Shown in pieces: positions 30,720 through 40,192 of a DNA stretch of 64,000 nt (its first letter is position 1; each line of letters begins with the position of its first letter). A program made the translations under genes and the position numbers. The notes beneath the pieces are model-generated. The model did no database searches, was not told the DNA's origin, and worked only from the letters and a program-made list of their open reading frames with translations. The DNA comes from Cylindrotheca closterium (Eukaryota > Bacillariophyta > Bacillariophyceae > Bacillariales > Bacillariaceae): positions 14,573 to 78,572 of the forward strand of contig CAKOGP040002347.1 in the NCBI GenBank assembly GCA_933822405.4. The letters run 5' to 3'.

Positions 30720-30729
30720 NNNNNNNNNN
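30720..30729. other. Assembly gap, 10 N
   Basis: Ten consecutive N. It directly follows a 127-bp sequence that reappears 580 bp later, so gap size and local order are uncertain. Confidence 0.99.
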
Positions 30730-31172
30730 AGTGGTTGCAGTTTTCGTCGGTGTTGCGGCACCCATTCATTATAACATTTGCCATTGGTGTTGTGTCACCC
30801 ATCATAGCGTTCGTAGTACGCTCGATGCCGTTTCGTGGTCGTTGTATTTTCATTTTTATTTTCATTTGCATCTTTATGTTCATTTTCATTTTTGTTCGTT
30901 GAATAACTTTCGGCAGTTATTGCTGGGTCTGATAAACCATGTAAATATTATCGTCACTGCGTTACGATGTTGTTGACTTACGAAGTAGTAGCTATGGTAG
31001 ACGGTAGACAGTATTGTAATCAAACGTATTCTTAAAAAGAGTGTGTTCATCGTTCATCGACAGCTTTCGTAAGCAGCCGATTTATCCTTACTACTCACAG
31101 ACCGCTTGCAATCGTACACGTTCGTATCAGTACAACGCATCTCGCATCCTATAGCACAGTCACCTTTATTTG

Positions 31173-31299
31173 GCTTTGCGTGCGTGGTTCATACTCGTAT
31201 CTTCAATATTCCAAATGCTGCATGCAGTATTTGATTGCACGCGCGTGCCCGTCATCAAAGTCATTCTGGCACCTGACTGTACTGTAGGGTTTGCGTAGT
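31173..31299 (+). repeat. 127-bp direct repeat, copy after the gap
   Basis: Second copy of 30593-30719. Here the sequence continues into the 5' flank of kinase copy 2, as it does upstream of copy 1. Confidence 0.85.
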
Positions 31300-31450
31300 G
31301 CATGGTACACGTACACGTGTACATGCCAGAGTGAGTCATTGTTTTATCGTCGATCGTCAATCATTTACAGGTATCCTCATCATCATCACTGACTCACTCA
31401 TTACACAGCAGTACAGTACAGTATATTACACAATAAAAGTACCGGGTACA

Positions 31451-34400
31451 ATGGATGAGAAAGAAGAAATGCCACCAAAATCAAACAACGATGATGAAGA
31501 AGAAGAGATTGTCGAATATGTCGAATTTGTGTACGATAGTGAAGACAAAAAAATCACAGACGAAATCAAACGAACAATGACAAAGTTGATTGTGCGCGGG
31601 CCTAATGTCAAGACGATTGGAAAGGGAGTCTTCAAGGAATGTGCAAAGCTAAAGGAAGTTGATTTCACCGAGGCAATTGCGTTGGAAACGATTGGAGATT
31701 CAGCCTTTCGGAAGTGTCCTAGTCTCCTTGCTTTCAAGTGCCCATCGAATGTCAAGACGATTGGAGTGGATGCCTTTGAGGAATGTGAAAACCTGAGAGA
31801 AATTGATTTCACTGAGGCAATTGCGTTGGAAACGATTGGAGAATTTGCCTTTTACAATTGTCCTAGTCTCCTTGCTTTCAAGTGCCCATCCGATGTAAAA
31901 ACTATTAAGGAGGGAGTCTTTGCATATTGTGCAAAGCTAAAGGAAATTGATTTCACCGAGGCAACTGCGTTGGAAACGATTGGAAAACAAGCCTTTTACA
32001 GATGTCCTAGTCTCCTTGCTTTCAAGTGCCCATCCAATGTCAAGACTATTGGAGAATATGCCTTTAGGGGTTGTGCAAAGCTAAAGGAAATTGATTTCAC
32101 CGAGGCAACTGCGTTGGAAACGATTGGAGAACAAGCCTTTTACGATTGTCCTAGTCTCCTTGCTTTCAAGTGCCCATCCAATGTCAAGACGATTGGAAAG
32201 GAGGCCTTTCAGCAGTGTGAAAATCTAAAGGAAATTGATTTCACCAAGGCAACTGCGTTGGAAACGATTGGAGAAGGAGCCTTTTACGAGTGTACTAGTC
32301 TTGAAAACGTCTACTTTGCTCCCAACGTGACGGTTGTCCCCAAGAATATCCTCGAAGACTGCCCCAATCTCCAATTTTTGAAGATTCCCAGTGGCAATCC
32401 AGCGATTCACATTCGATTGTACACATCACTCAATGAAGATGAAAAGCATTTGATCACCTTGAATGACATAGTGAATGTCTATGCTTGCAATCCAATCAAG
32501 AATTCCGAATTGTTGGAGAACTCGGGGGACGAAAAATCGATTCTTCACCAAGTGAGAGCAATGTATATCGGCTCCATTGTCGATGGTACACGTCGTTTGC
32601 TTTCGATTCCGGAACGCAATGGGTGGTTGCAATTCTTGGCGAACAATATGGGCGACGGAACGGATGACCCAGACATGAGCAAGTTATTGGACTATCTTGA
32701 AACTGTGGATATCGAAAGAGTCCGACAGCTTGCCGAAACCAAGGATCAATCAGAGCGCACTGCAAAGTCGGTGGCATCCAAACACATCCAAGAAGTGTTT
32801 GAAGACCGATTGTTCTTTCTCGGCCGCTACGATATTGCAAGAGGACCACCCATTCACCAGTCGGCAACTTGTGTTGTGGTCAAGGCAACGGATGCCAAGA
32901 TGAGGGAGTACTTTGAAGCAGAGTATAAACCATATGAAGGAAGAGAAGTAGACGAGGAATTGTTCCAGGAGATATTGGGCAAGTTGAAGTTGATCCCACA
33001 CGACAAGAAAAACATCAAGGGTCTCTTCCAACGGGCAGATGTTGACCGAACGAAAAAGATTTCCAAAGAAGAATTTGTGGACTTTTGCTTGGCCGAAATT
33101 GGTGGCAATGTGGTTCTAAAGCTGATGCAGAACAAGGATCAGTTTTGCCGAGAGGTGGAGCGTCGGGAACAGAATAATCTGGACTCGAAATATGTGGTTG
33201 GTAGTATTGGAAATCATGATTTGGTCCAAGCATCAGGAAAGGATACCGCCAACCAGACATTTCGGGAGAAGGTGGGTGTTTCGGCAGAGAATTACAGCAA
33301 TGTCCTTGTGATGCCTTATGGAGATCGGAATTTGGACACTATCTTTCGAAGTGAACGTCCTACACCAATTACGGTTCGCCATTTGATGAAGCAAGTGGGA
33401 GAGGCCTTGCAGCATTTGCATAAGATGAAGATCATTCATGGTGACATCAAAATGTTGAATGTGGTGAGAATCACTCATCTACTGGAGCTGATTGATTTGG
33501 ATGCATCGACGAAAATTGGTGATTCTGCTGGATCCAAGTTTTCTTCTGGAGTGCTTCCACCAGAGATGACATGTAAGCTGAACACTCGAGAAGAGTTGGA
33601 AATGTTCGAGCGGTATGTCCAGAATGGAACAGCAAGCGATGATGAGAAGCAAAAACGAAAGGTCTTGGTCACAACTGGGCAAGACAAGCAATACTTTGTC
33701 GTTCGTTCGTTTTGGGAGGAGGAGCAGACGGTCGAGACAACTGACAAATTCGAGGGTAAAGACAAGGTCGAGAAAAAGCTAATGCCAATGAACATGAATG
33801 GGCTGCCGTATGGGCTTGTGGAGGCCGATGCCAGTCTGGATGTATGGTCGTTTGGTGTGCTGTTGTTCGAGCTGGTGACAAAGGAGCCTTTGTTCAAGGT
33901 GAACAATGAGAACGATATCACAGACGGTGACGTGATGAGACAGCTACACAACTGGACTGATGAAGACATGAAGATCATATTGAATCGCAAAGTAACGGAT
34001 AAGTATGCTCGTGAGGTGCTGCAGCACATGCTTTGCCGTGAACCGACAGATCGGTGGACGATGGAAAAACTGCTAGAGCTCGATTACTTCAAACCGGAAC
34101 ACGTGCAAGCAGCGAATGAATTAATGAAACGAATTGAGACAACGACTGCACGAACTGAGACAACAGTTGCACGGACTGAGACCATAGCTGCACGGACTGA
34201 GACCATAGCTTTGGAGAATCGAGAAATCATTAAAACAAATTTTGATCAAATACACAAAGCACTAAAGAGTGTCCTGAGCCATCAAAAAGTCGCCAATTCT
34301 CTTTTGAAAAGCATCTTTCAAGGGATGGACAAGTCGCAACCAAAGCATTTTGTGATTCTTCCACCAGCGGAACAAGGCAAGGACAAGAATGCGTTCTCTG

Positions 34401-35680
34401 GCTTTCTGTCAAAGATTAAGAATACCAGCATTTTCAACACCAAGGCGAGGCTGTGTTTCATTTGTCCTATATCGCTACAACCAGTTGTGGGAGCAGACGG
34501 TGAAGCGATTGGGTATGATATTGAGTTGCCCCAGGGATGGATCAAGGAGTATGGGCCTGCCATTCTCATCGGACTGAAGATTTTCCAAGTAGGTTTTGCA
34601 GTGGGTCGTGGATTTGGACTTCCTCTCCCATCGTTAAGTGGGGCTGAAGAAGGATTGAAGGAGGCTTCATCTCTCTTTTCTGAGATGCAAGGTTTGTTGG
34701 TGGATGGAATGGGAGGCGATGACAAGGAAGATTCCCTTGCGGACATGTTGCTGGAACGATTCACGGACGAAATCGATACTGCAGCCTCTGGCGAAGGCCC
34801 ACCTACTGCTGAAATGGGAACCAAGCATCGAGCTAGGCTTCAAAAGTCGTATCAAGGCATTGGCACTCTCATTAAAGATGAGGAATTCAAACGTTGTGGT
34901 CTTGTCAAGGGAATGAGTGATGTTGGGGAGGAGATTGAGTATGTGCATCCAGATGTGGAGCCACTCTTCAAAAAGTTTGGATCTAAATGCTTGGGGATGC
35001 CATTCGAAGAACGGGAGAAGGAGAATGCGAAACTAGCTGCCGAAGCTCGAAGTGAAAAGGAAAAGCAAGTTGTAACGAGAAGCCCTGCCAATGGAGAAGA
35101 TGAAAAGGCAAAGGGTGGGACTTTGGTATCATCGGTAACAGCACCACCACCACCACCAAGCGGTAGTCCTATCAAATTGATGGCTGAACATCCGCGAGAC
35201 GAAGTAAATCTCTCTGAAGAACAAGGACGACAGATAATGGTAAAATCAGCACCCTCGTCCACTAACTCTGACAGTGAAGCAGTTGCACGCTTGGAAGAAA
35301 AGCTCACCAAGTTAGAAGGAAAGATGGACTCTTCTAGTGAGCCAAGGTTTCAAGGCATGGCACAGGGATCGGGCCATGTGGTTCGGAAAGGCTGGTTACG
35401 CATTCAAAGCCGTTGGCCTCCCTATTTATGGAAAGAACGATATGTCGAGGTCTACAAGAATGGCAGCATTACACACTATCCCAATCGTGGTTCAACGTTT
35501 TCTTCTGTCAAATGGATCGATATGGAGGATGGTGCCACAATGGAGCTACGTTCTGCCAAAAACAAAGTGATTGCCACGGCCAAACTATCGACGCGCTGTT
35601 CTAGTACCATTGATGATTGGTGCCACAGCTCGAAAACCAATGAGGGATCTGGCAGGAATGTCGAAACTTCCAGTGGCTGA
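31451..35680 (+). CDS. LRR / EF-hand-insert protein kinase / PH-like giant protein, copy 2
   Basis: This encodes 1409 residues from the ATG at 31451, whose context and first 20 codons match copy 1; the frame is open further upstream but only into flank DNA. Domain order is as in copy 1: acidic N-terminus; LRRs to about 317 with only four full 48-residue units; kinase start near 457; an EF-hand-like insert (ADVDRTKKISKEEFVDFC, about 533); K557 in VVLK; H663-G-D665 with N670; and D682-L-D in place of DFG. A heptad repeat TARTETT/I at about 895-920 is absent from copy 1. Then come LCFICPISLQPVVG, GPAILIGLKIFQVGFAVGRG, and a PH-like end (KGWLRIQSRWPPYLWKERYV). The kinase and C-terminal parts have diverged clearly from copy 1, while the linker after the LRRs is nearly identical, so gene conversion is possible. 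Confidence 0.85.
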   Translation: MDEKEEMPPKSNNDDEEEEIVEYVEFVYDSEDKKITDEIKRTMTKLIVRGPNVKTIGKGVFKECAKLKEVDFTEAIALETIGDSAFRKCPSLLAFKCPSNVKTIGVDAFEECENLREIDFTEAIALETIGEFAFYNCPSLLAFKCPSDVKTIKEGVFAYCAKLKEIDFTEATALETIGKQAFYRCPSLLAFKCPSNVKTIGEYAFRGCAKLKEIDFTEATALETIGEQAFYDCPSLLAFKCPSNVKTIGKEAFQQCENLKEIDFTKATALETIGEGAFYECTSLENVYFAPNVTVVPKNILEDCPNLQFLKIPSGNPAIHIRLYTSLNEDEKHLITLNDIVNVYACNPIKNSELLENSGDEKSILHQVRAMYIGSIVDGTRRLLSIPERNGWLQFLANNMGDGTDDPDMSKLLDYLETVDIERVRQLAETKDQSERTAKSVASKHIQEVFEDRLFFLGRYDIARGPPIHQSATCVVVKATDAKMREYFEAEYKPYEGREVDEELFQEILGKLKLIPHDKKNIKGLFQRADVDRTKKISKEEFVDFCLAEIGGNVVLKLMQNKDQFCREVERREQNNLDSKYVVGSIGNHDLVQASGKDTANQTFREKVGVSAENYSNVLVMPYGDRNLDTIFRSERPTPITVRHLMKQVGEALQHLHKMKIIHGDIKMLNVVRITHLLELIDLDASTKIGDSAGSKFSSGVLPPEMTCKLNTREELEMFERYVQNGTASDDEKQKRKVLVTTGQDKQYFVVRSFWEEEQTVETTDKFEGKDKVEKKLMPMNMNGLPYGLVEADASLDVWSFGVLLFELVTKEPLFKVNNENDITDGDVMRQLHNWTDEDMKIILNRKVTDKYAREVLQHMLCREPTDRWTMEKLLELDYFKPEHVQAANELMKRIETTTARTETTVARTETIAARTETIALENREIIKTNFDQIHKALKSVLSHQKVANSLLKSIFQGMDKSQPKHFVILPPAEQGKDKNAFSGFLSKIKNTSIFNTKARLCFICPISLQPVVGADGEAIGYDIELPQGWIKEYGPAILIGLKIFQVGFAVGRGFGLPLPSLSGAEEGLKEASSLFSEMQGLLVDGMGGDDKEDSLADMLLERFTDEIDTAASGEGPPTAEMGTKHRARLQKSYQGIGTLIKDEEFKRCGLVKGMSDVGEEIEYVHPDVEPLFKKFGSKCLGMPFEEREKENAKLAAEARSEKEKQVVTRSPANGEDEKAKGGTLVSSVTAPPPPPSGSPIKLMAEHPRDEVNLSEEQGRQIMVKSAPSSTNSDSEAVARLEEKLTKLEGKMDSSSEPRFQGMAQGSGHVVRKGWLRIQSRWPPYLWKERYVEVYKNGSITHYPNRGSTFSSVKWIDMEDGATMELRSAKNKVIATAKLSTRCSSTIDDWCHSSKTNEGSGRNVETSSG
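31694..32269 (+). repeat. Four 144-bp LRR-coding units
   Basis: Four units of 144 bp with the same consensus as 24088-26103. Unit 1 (GDSAFRKCPS) resembles unit 8 of copy 1. Confidence 0.9.
34134..34210 (+). repeat. 21-bp tandem repeat coding a heptad coiled coil
   Basis: Three full copies (34148-34168, 34169-34189, 34190-34210) of GCACGGACTGAGACCATAGCT type, plus a partial one before. They encode A-R-T-E-T-[TI]-[VA], a seven-residue period compatible with coiled-coil extension. The equivalent segment of copy 1 lacks it. Confidence 0.85.
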
Positions 35681-37559
35681 TAATCATCAATACATATAGA
35701 TTTTAAGAGTAGAAAATCATTCCTTTGCAGTGACTTTTATTGCACAGGTTTGCGTTTTGTACATGGATTCGGCCGCAGTCCAATGTTGCTTTCAAATCTT
35801 CCAAATACCTCTTTTGCATCTAATTCAATGCGCTGCATATGATGGAAGACAAAGAGAAGAGTTCCTATCTGTTGTGATGTATCATGTTGGCTTGCCTTTT
35901 AGCTTCTTTGCTTGTATGCATTTGAAAGATCCCATTGCGTTTAAAATAACAACAATCAATATGAGTCAAAGATGCTCTGAAAGGCCGATACAAAAGTGGC
36001 TGCCTTCATACTTTAGAGAGGCCTTCAAATGAGCTCACCGCTAATCTCGAAATCAATAGGGAATGGTCATCGCCGGAATGTGTGTGTGTTGTGTGTTCCA
36101 TCAGCTTTGTGAAACTTATTTGCAGTTGCCTTTAGGTCATTCTTCTTTTTATCACTAGATACAGGTCCAACAGCAGGATGGCGAAAGTTGACTGATTAAG
36201 AATGATTCAGTTTGCACTGTAGCAGCCAATTTCGATGCGCCTTGCACTGCTCGTCAAGGATTCAACTACTTGCGTTTTTGCATTCGTTGCAACTTTGGAA
36301 AACTTCTTCCGTGAAACATTATTGCCCCAAATACTATAATGGTGGTTGCCCCTTGTGACACATAAATCAAAGAAGTCAGAAACGATTGACTTGTTGATTC
36401 AATTGAATCAGTGTCATATCATCAGCTGGTTCTGCTTCTACTTGTTCCCTTCCCTTTTTCCATCTCAGGCAATCCTTTGCTTTTTTTTTGTCTTGCGTCG
36501 TTGTTTTTTCCGAGCTTTGGGCACTGCAGCACCTCCGGCTGTGCTGGATAATGATGAACTTGTGACACTCCAAAGTAGTACCAATCAATAAAACAAAATC
36601 CTTCCATTCCTCGTTTATCTTGTATAGTTGGTAGTCAGAAACGATTGACTTGTTCATTCACTTCAATCAGTGTCATATCATCAGCCAACCCTTCCCTTTT
36701 TTCGCCTCTGGCAATCCTATGCATTTTTGTCTTGAGTCGTTGTTTGTTCCGAGCTTTGGGCTGTGCTGGATGATGATGGATTGCATACTTGGTAGTAGTA
36801 TTTGTGACGTTCCAAAGTAGTACCCCTCAATAAAACAAAATGCTTCGTTTGACATTCCTCTTTTATCTTGTATACTTGCGACGTAAAATTCGCAAGAATG
36901 TATCCATCGTCTTGCAGCTGATCAATCAAATGGACCAATAATATGTAGAGGGCATGTCAACTTGCGAGTATAATCCCGAATTCATTCGTTTCCAATGGCA
37001 GCTACACTGCTACCCACTGCGTCAAAAGAAAAAATATGCAAAGCATGCTTGATATTCCACGGAGACTTGTTGGAGAAGTATGATGGATCATGCCAGTATA
37101 CTCTCCACCTATGCTCGAATGACGCGAGGAGTATTCTTCCATGATTCATCACACTGTGATGGTGTCCTGACTACACTTGGATATAGATTGCCATTGTTGC
37201 ATATATAAATCTCGACCAATAGATCAACAATGCTTATTGTTCTTTTGGCAATACTAAGTTCATCGAGGAGAGTCAGTCTTGAATTGTGAACAATGGTGGC
37301 AATAAAGCGTCATAAAACAATAATGCGCCCTCGACTTTATTATTTTCTCGATCATTATATCGTTTCCGATTGGCGTGGTGACACGAAGGACGGACCATTT
37401 GCATTTTTGCGCACCTAGTAATTATTTTCCACAAGAAAAGGTGCTCCCACATTTTCAACGCATGCGCCATGTTTCGTCAGAACTCCTTTCTACGGAGCAA
37501 ACGTCTCAACGACGATAAGCAAAGCAAACAACAATATAGTACAATACAACGATAGAACC
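35681..37559. other. Intergenic, 3' flank of kinase copy 2
   Basis: The part at about 36190-36600 corresponds to 29515-29960, and 36638-36890 is a further tandem copy. The part at about 37110-37430 is related to 21460-21740. No ordinary gene is called; short minus-strand frames in the tandem copies are discussed in findings. Confidence 0.45.
36381..36890. repeat. Tandem duplication, about 255-bp unit
   Basis: Two copies, about 36381-36637 and 36638-36890. Each starts 'GAAACGATTGACTTGTT', continues with 'AATCAGTGTCATATCATCAG' and ends with 'CTTTTATCTTGTATA'-like sequence. The second has a small insertion near 36780. A related single copy lies at about 29750-29960. Confidence 0.8.
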
Positions 37560-39398
37560 ATGGCGACTATACGTATATACGCCATCATCGCCTACCTGTT
37601 CCTTCAGCTGATTGCTGTTGTTGTTCACGGTAGTACCATTGATCATGATAGTCTAGTGGCAACCAAACAACGACAACAACAACAACAACAACGTGGGATT
37701 CGAGGATCAAACGAGAATTATTATCCTCGTGATCTCATTCAGAGTTTTTCCAGCAATTTCCCTTCCATCACTCGAGACCTGCATCCACAGGAATTGAAAT
37801 TGAAAGCACACAGCTCGGTTCATTTGGGCGACAGGCAATCAGAAATCTTTTCTTCTTTGGAATCCGTCTTGACGCCATACTTTCAAGAGATTCTCGGCGA
37901 TACTCTCGTAGCATACGACCTAAAAGTCAAATACAGTGAAGGAGAAAATGTCGATCTACCCGATATCATTGTTACGAATATGCTAGTGTCTTGTATCCTT
38001 ACCGTCCGAACCAACTCGGTCGAAGAGCTCAAGCTCCATACCCACGCCCACGCCAATTCGTGGTTCTTTGATTTCTTCGATGGATTGAATGTCTATAAAT
38101 TCCTTGGTCAGCTTCGTGACAACGATATTGAAGTCGGTGAACTAGTCTTTCAGGATGAAGAGTTTCGATCGCCCTTGTTGGGTGGTGGTGTCTTGGGTGG
38201 TGATCTTGACGTTGGTTCCATTTCACTGGGACCAGATGGTTCTCCTCAATCCGGTGGCCAAGCCGGAGCGATTGCAGGTGCCTTTGTGGGTGTCATGGTA
38301 GTTGCGGGTGTACTTGCCTACCGATACAAGGAGAAGATCCCATGGGACAAGATTCATGAGAAATCGTTGGGTGGTTCTTCCATTACTGGTTCGTTGGCAT
38401 CTAGCAGTGCAGGATCCAGTAGTAAGCGAACCGCCATGACTCGATTGAGTAATGGAATCGAAAGAGGAGTCGAAGCTGGCAAGCGGCTCTCTGAAACCGT
38501 CAAGTCCAAGGTGGGCCCCAAGTTGGAGGTTGTCAAATCGAAAGTGGGTCCCAGGCTGGATGCTGTCAAGTCCACAGTGGGCCCCAAGCTGGATGCCGCC
38601 AAGTCCAATTTGGCTCCAAAGTTGGATGCTGCCAAATCCAAATTTGGTTTCCTCCAAGAACGAGTCTCCATGTACAAGAACAATGGACCCAATTCCACTG
38701 CCATGAAGATGATGCCACAAGAAGTCCCCGATTCCCCCGAGTCGGCGGCGCGCAAGAACCGGACATCTCTATTGGATTCCAATCCCTACAATCCCTTCCA
38801 AGATCATCATCGCAAACCAGCCGCCGCTGCCGCACCTTCCGAAGGCACGTATAGCGTCGGTGGCGACTTTGGTGTGGGCGACGAATACGAAGCCTCCATC
38901 CTCCAACGCAGTCCTACCATATCGTCCTATTCGGGATATGGAGGACGCGAAATTGTCTTTGGGAATGATGCTAGGGATGACGAATTCAGCATGCCCGATG
39001 ATTACAATACGGTCGTGGCTGATGATTACAGCGTCCATTGTCATTCAATATTGGGATTGATGGATCAACCATCTGTGGACGAAGCTACTATATTGAGTCG
39101 CAAACCCAGCAATGATTCCGAAGACGAAGGTGGTGACGATGAAGATGATGAAGATGAAGAAGACTACAACGACGACGATGACGACGACGATGACGACGAA
39201 CAAGGCACACAGCAACAACAACAACAACAACAACAAGAAGCCTCCGTAACAGCTTCGGTACCTCAATCACCCTACTTTACTGACATGGACGAATGGTCCA
39301 TGGATGGATACAGTTTGGCCTCTCGACCAGCAGCTCGCAATGGTCGTGGTGCTGGTGCTGCTGGTAGATCCAATTTGAACATGCCCCATTTGCGCTAG
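37560..39398 (+). CDS. Single-pass membrane protein with 11-residue repeats and acidic tail
   Basis: This encodes 612 residues from the ATG at 37560 (ACCATGG context). A signal peptide covers about residues 1-24. An extracytoplasmic domain of about 215 residues follows, with no motif I recognise. A transmembrane helix lies at about 238-258 (AGAIAGAFVGVMVVAGVLAY, with GxxxG-type spacing), followed by basic RYKEK, so a type I topology is inferred. The cytoplasmic part has five 11-residue repeats at about 315-368 (VKSKVGPKLDA consensus), a long polar region, an Asp/Glu run and a poly-Gln run near the end. The repeats look amphipathic and may form a helix. Cell surface or endomembrane location is likely; function unknown. 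Confidence 0.75.
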   Translation: MATIRIYAIIAYLFLQLIAVVVHGSTIDHDSLVATKQRQQQQQQRGIRGSNENYYPRDLIQSFSSNFPSITRDLHPQELKLKAHSSVHLGDRQSEIFSSLESVLTPYFQEILGDTLVAYDLKVKYSEGENVDLPDIIVTNMLVSCILTVRTNSVEELKLHTHAHANSWFFDFFDGLNVYKFLGQLRDNDIEVGELVFQDEEFRSPLLGGGVLGGDLDVGSISLGPDGSPQSGGQAGAIAGAFVGVMVVAGVLAYRYKEKIPWDKIHEKSLGGSSITGSLASSSAGSSSKRTAMTRLSNGIERGVEAGKRLSETVKSKVGPKLEVVKSKVGPRLDAVKSTVGPKLDAAKSNLAPKLDAAKSKFGFLQERVSMYKNNGPNSTAMKMMPQEVPDSPESAARKNRTSLLDSNPYNPFQDHHRKPAAAAAPSEGTYSVGGDFGVGDEYEASILQRSPTISSYSGYGGREIVFGNDARDDEFSMPDDYNTVVADDYSVHCHSILGLMDQPSVDEATILSRKPSNDSEDEGGDDEDDEDEEDYNDDDDDDDDDEQGTQQQQQQQQQEASVTASVPQSPYFTDMDEWSMDGYSLASRPAARNGRGAGAAGRSNLNMPHLR

Positions 39399-40192
39399 TA
39401 AGTGCTAGGAACTGGTGCTGGATGTGTCCGCGTGCAGATTGGTCCATGCATCAGTATCATCATATTATCTATCATCTTCTTATAGTGTAGGAATATACAA
39501 TAACCATACATATCATTATTTTTAAAAAATTATATATAACTATAGACAAACTTACAGTGATTCCAATATGAAAGTATGACAAAAATGAATCCTGTGGTCC
39601 ATTATTCCATCCTTATTGTGGTCCATTTGGACTTTCAACTTATTGTTGCACTGTTTCGTTCTTCATTGCGTAATTCTTCAGTCGTCCGTTTATATCATTT
39701 TCAAATTTGTCCGATAAATAAAAACTTCTGTCTGCGACCGATGACCATTGATTTTATATTGATGACTGACTGACTCATGGAATGGATGGCATCTTGGTCA
39801 TCATGCATATTCCGCGCGTACCATGCAGGTACTCATGCATGCACAGCTAAGATCGCAAAACATCACATCATGGATGGTGTCAAGAGGTGGTATTATAATA
39901 ATATTGACTGACTCTTTTTGATACTTATTCAAATTTATTTGTTTTATAATATATGAAATGCATGATAATACTGTAACAATAATAATGACAGTGATAATGA
40001 TAATAATACAATGGGTTATATGATATATAGTGTATGATATATAGTGTGTACAAATTGCAATGAGAAACGAACCCATGTCAATGAATGAATGAATGATTTC
40101 AATGAATCAATGAATGAATGAGTCAATGAAAGAATCCTCCCCACCATAGTAGATCCGTCCCAATTGTATTGTTGTTGTAGTAGTTGTTGTTG
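39399..40192. other. Convergent intergenic spacer, AT-rich
   Basis: This lies between two convergent genes. It contains AT-rich low-complexity DNA and an AATG tetranucleotide array near 40080-40125. No gene is supported. Confidence 0.45.

Larger units (their letters stand above)
29428..31450. other. Intergenic between the two LRR-kinase copies
   Basis: This contains the 3' flank of unit 1, the 5' flank of unit 2, a 13-bp minisatellite at 30225-30276, a 10-N gap at 30720-30729, and a 127-bp direct repeat on either side of it. An unrelated 443-bp stretch (30730-31172) has no counterpart upstream of copy 1. No gene is supported. Confidence 0.5.
30337..36600. repeat. Segmental duplication, unit 2 (approximate ends)
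   Basis: Counterpart of about 22757-29960. It lacks the MITE and has ten fewer LRR units. It carries an assembly gap and an extra 443-bp stretch in the 5' flank. The 3' flank is followed by an additional tandem copy (36638-36890). Confidence 0.7.

Noticed and set aside
30541..30902. Short frames running across the N gap
   Set aside because: Translation through unknown bases is meaningless; both sides are non-coding flank DNA.
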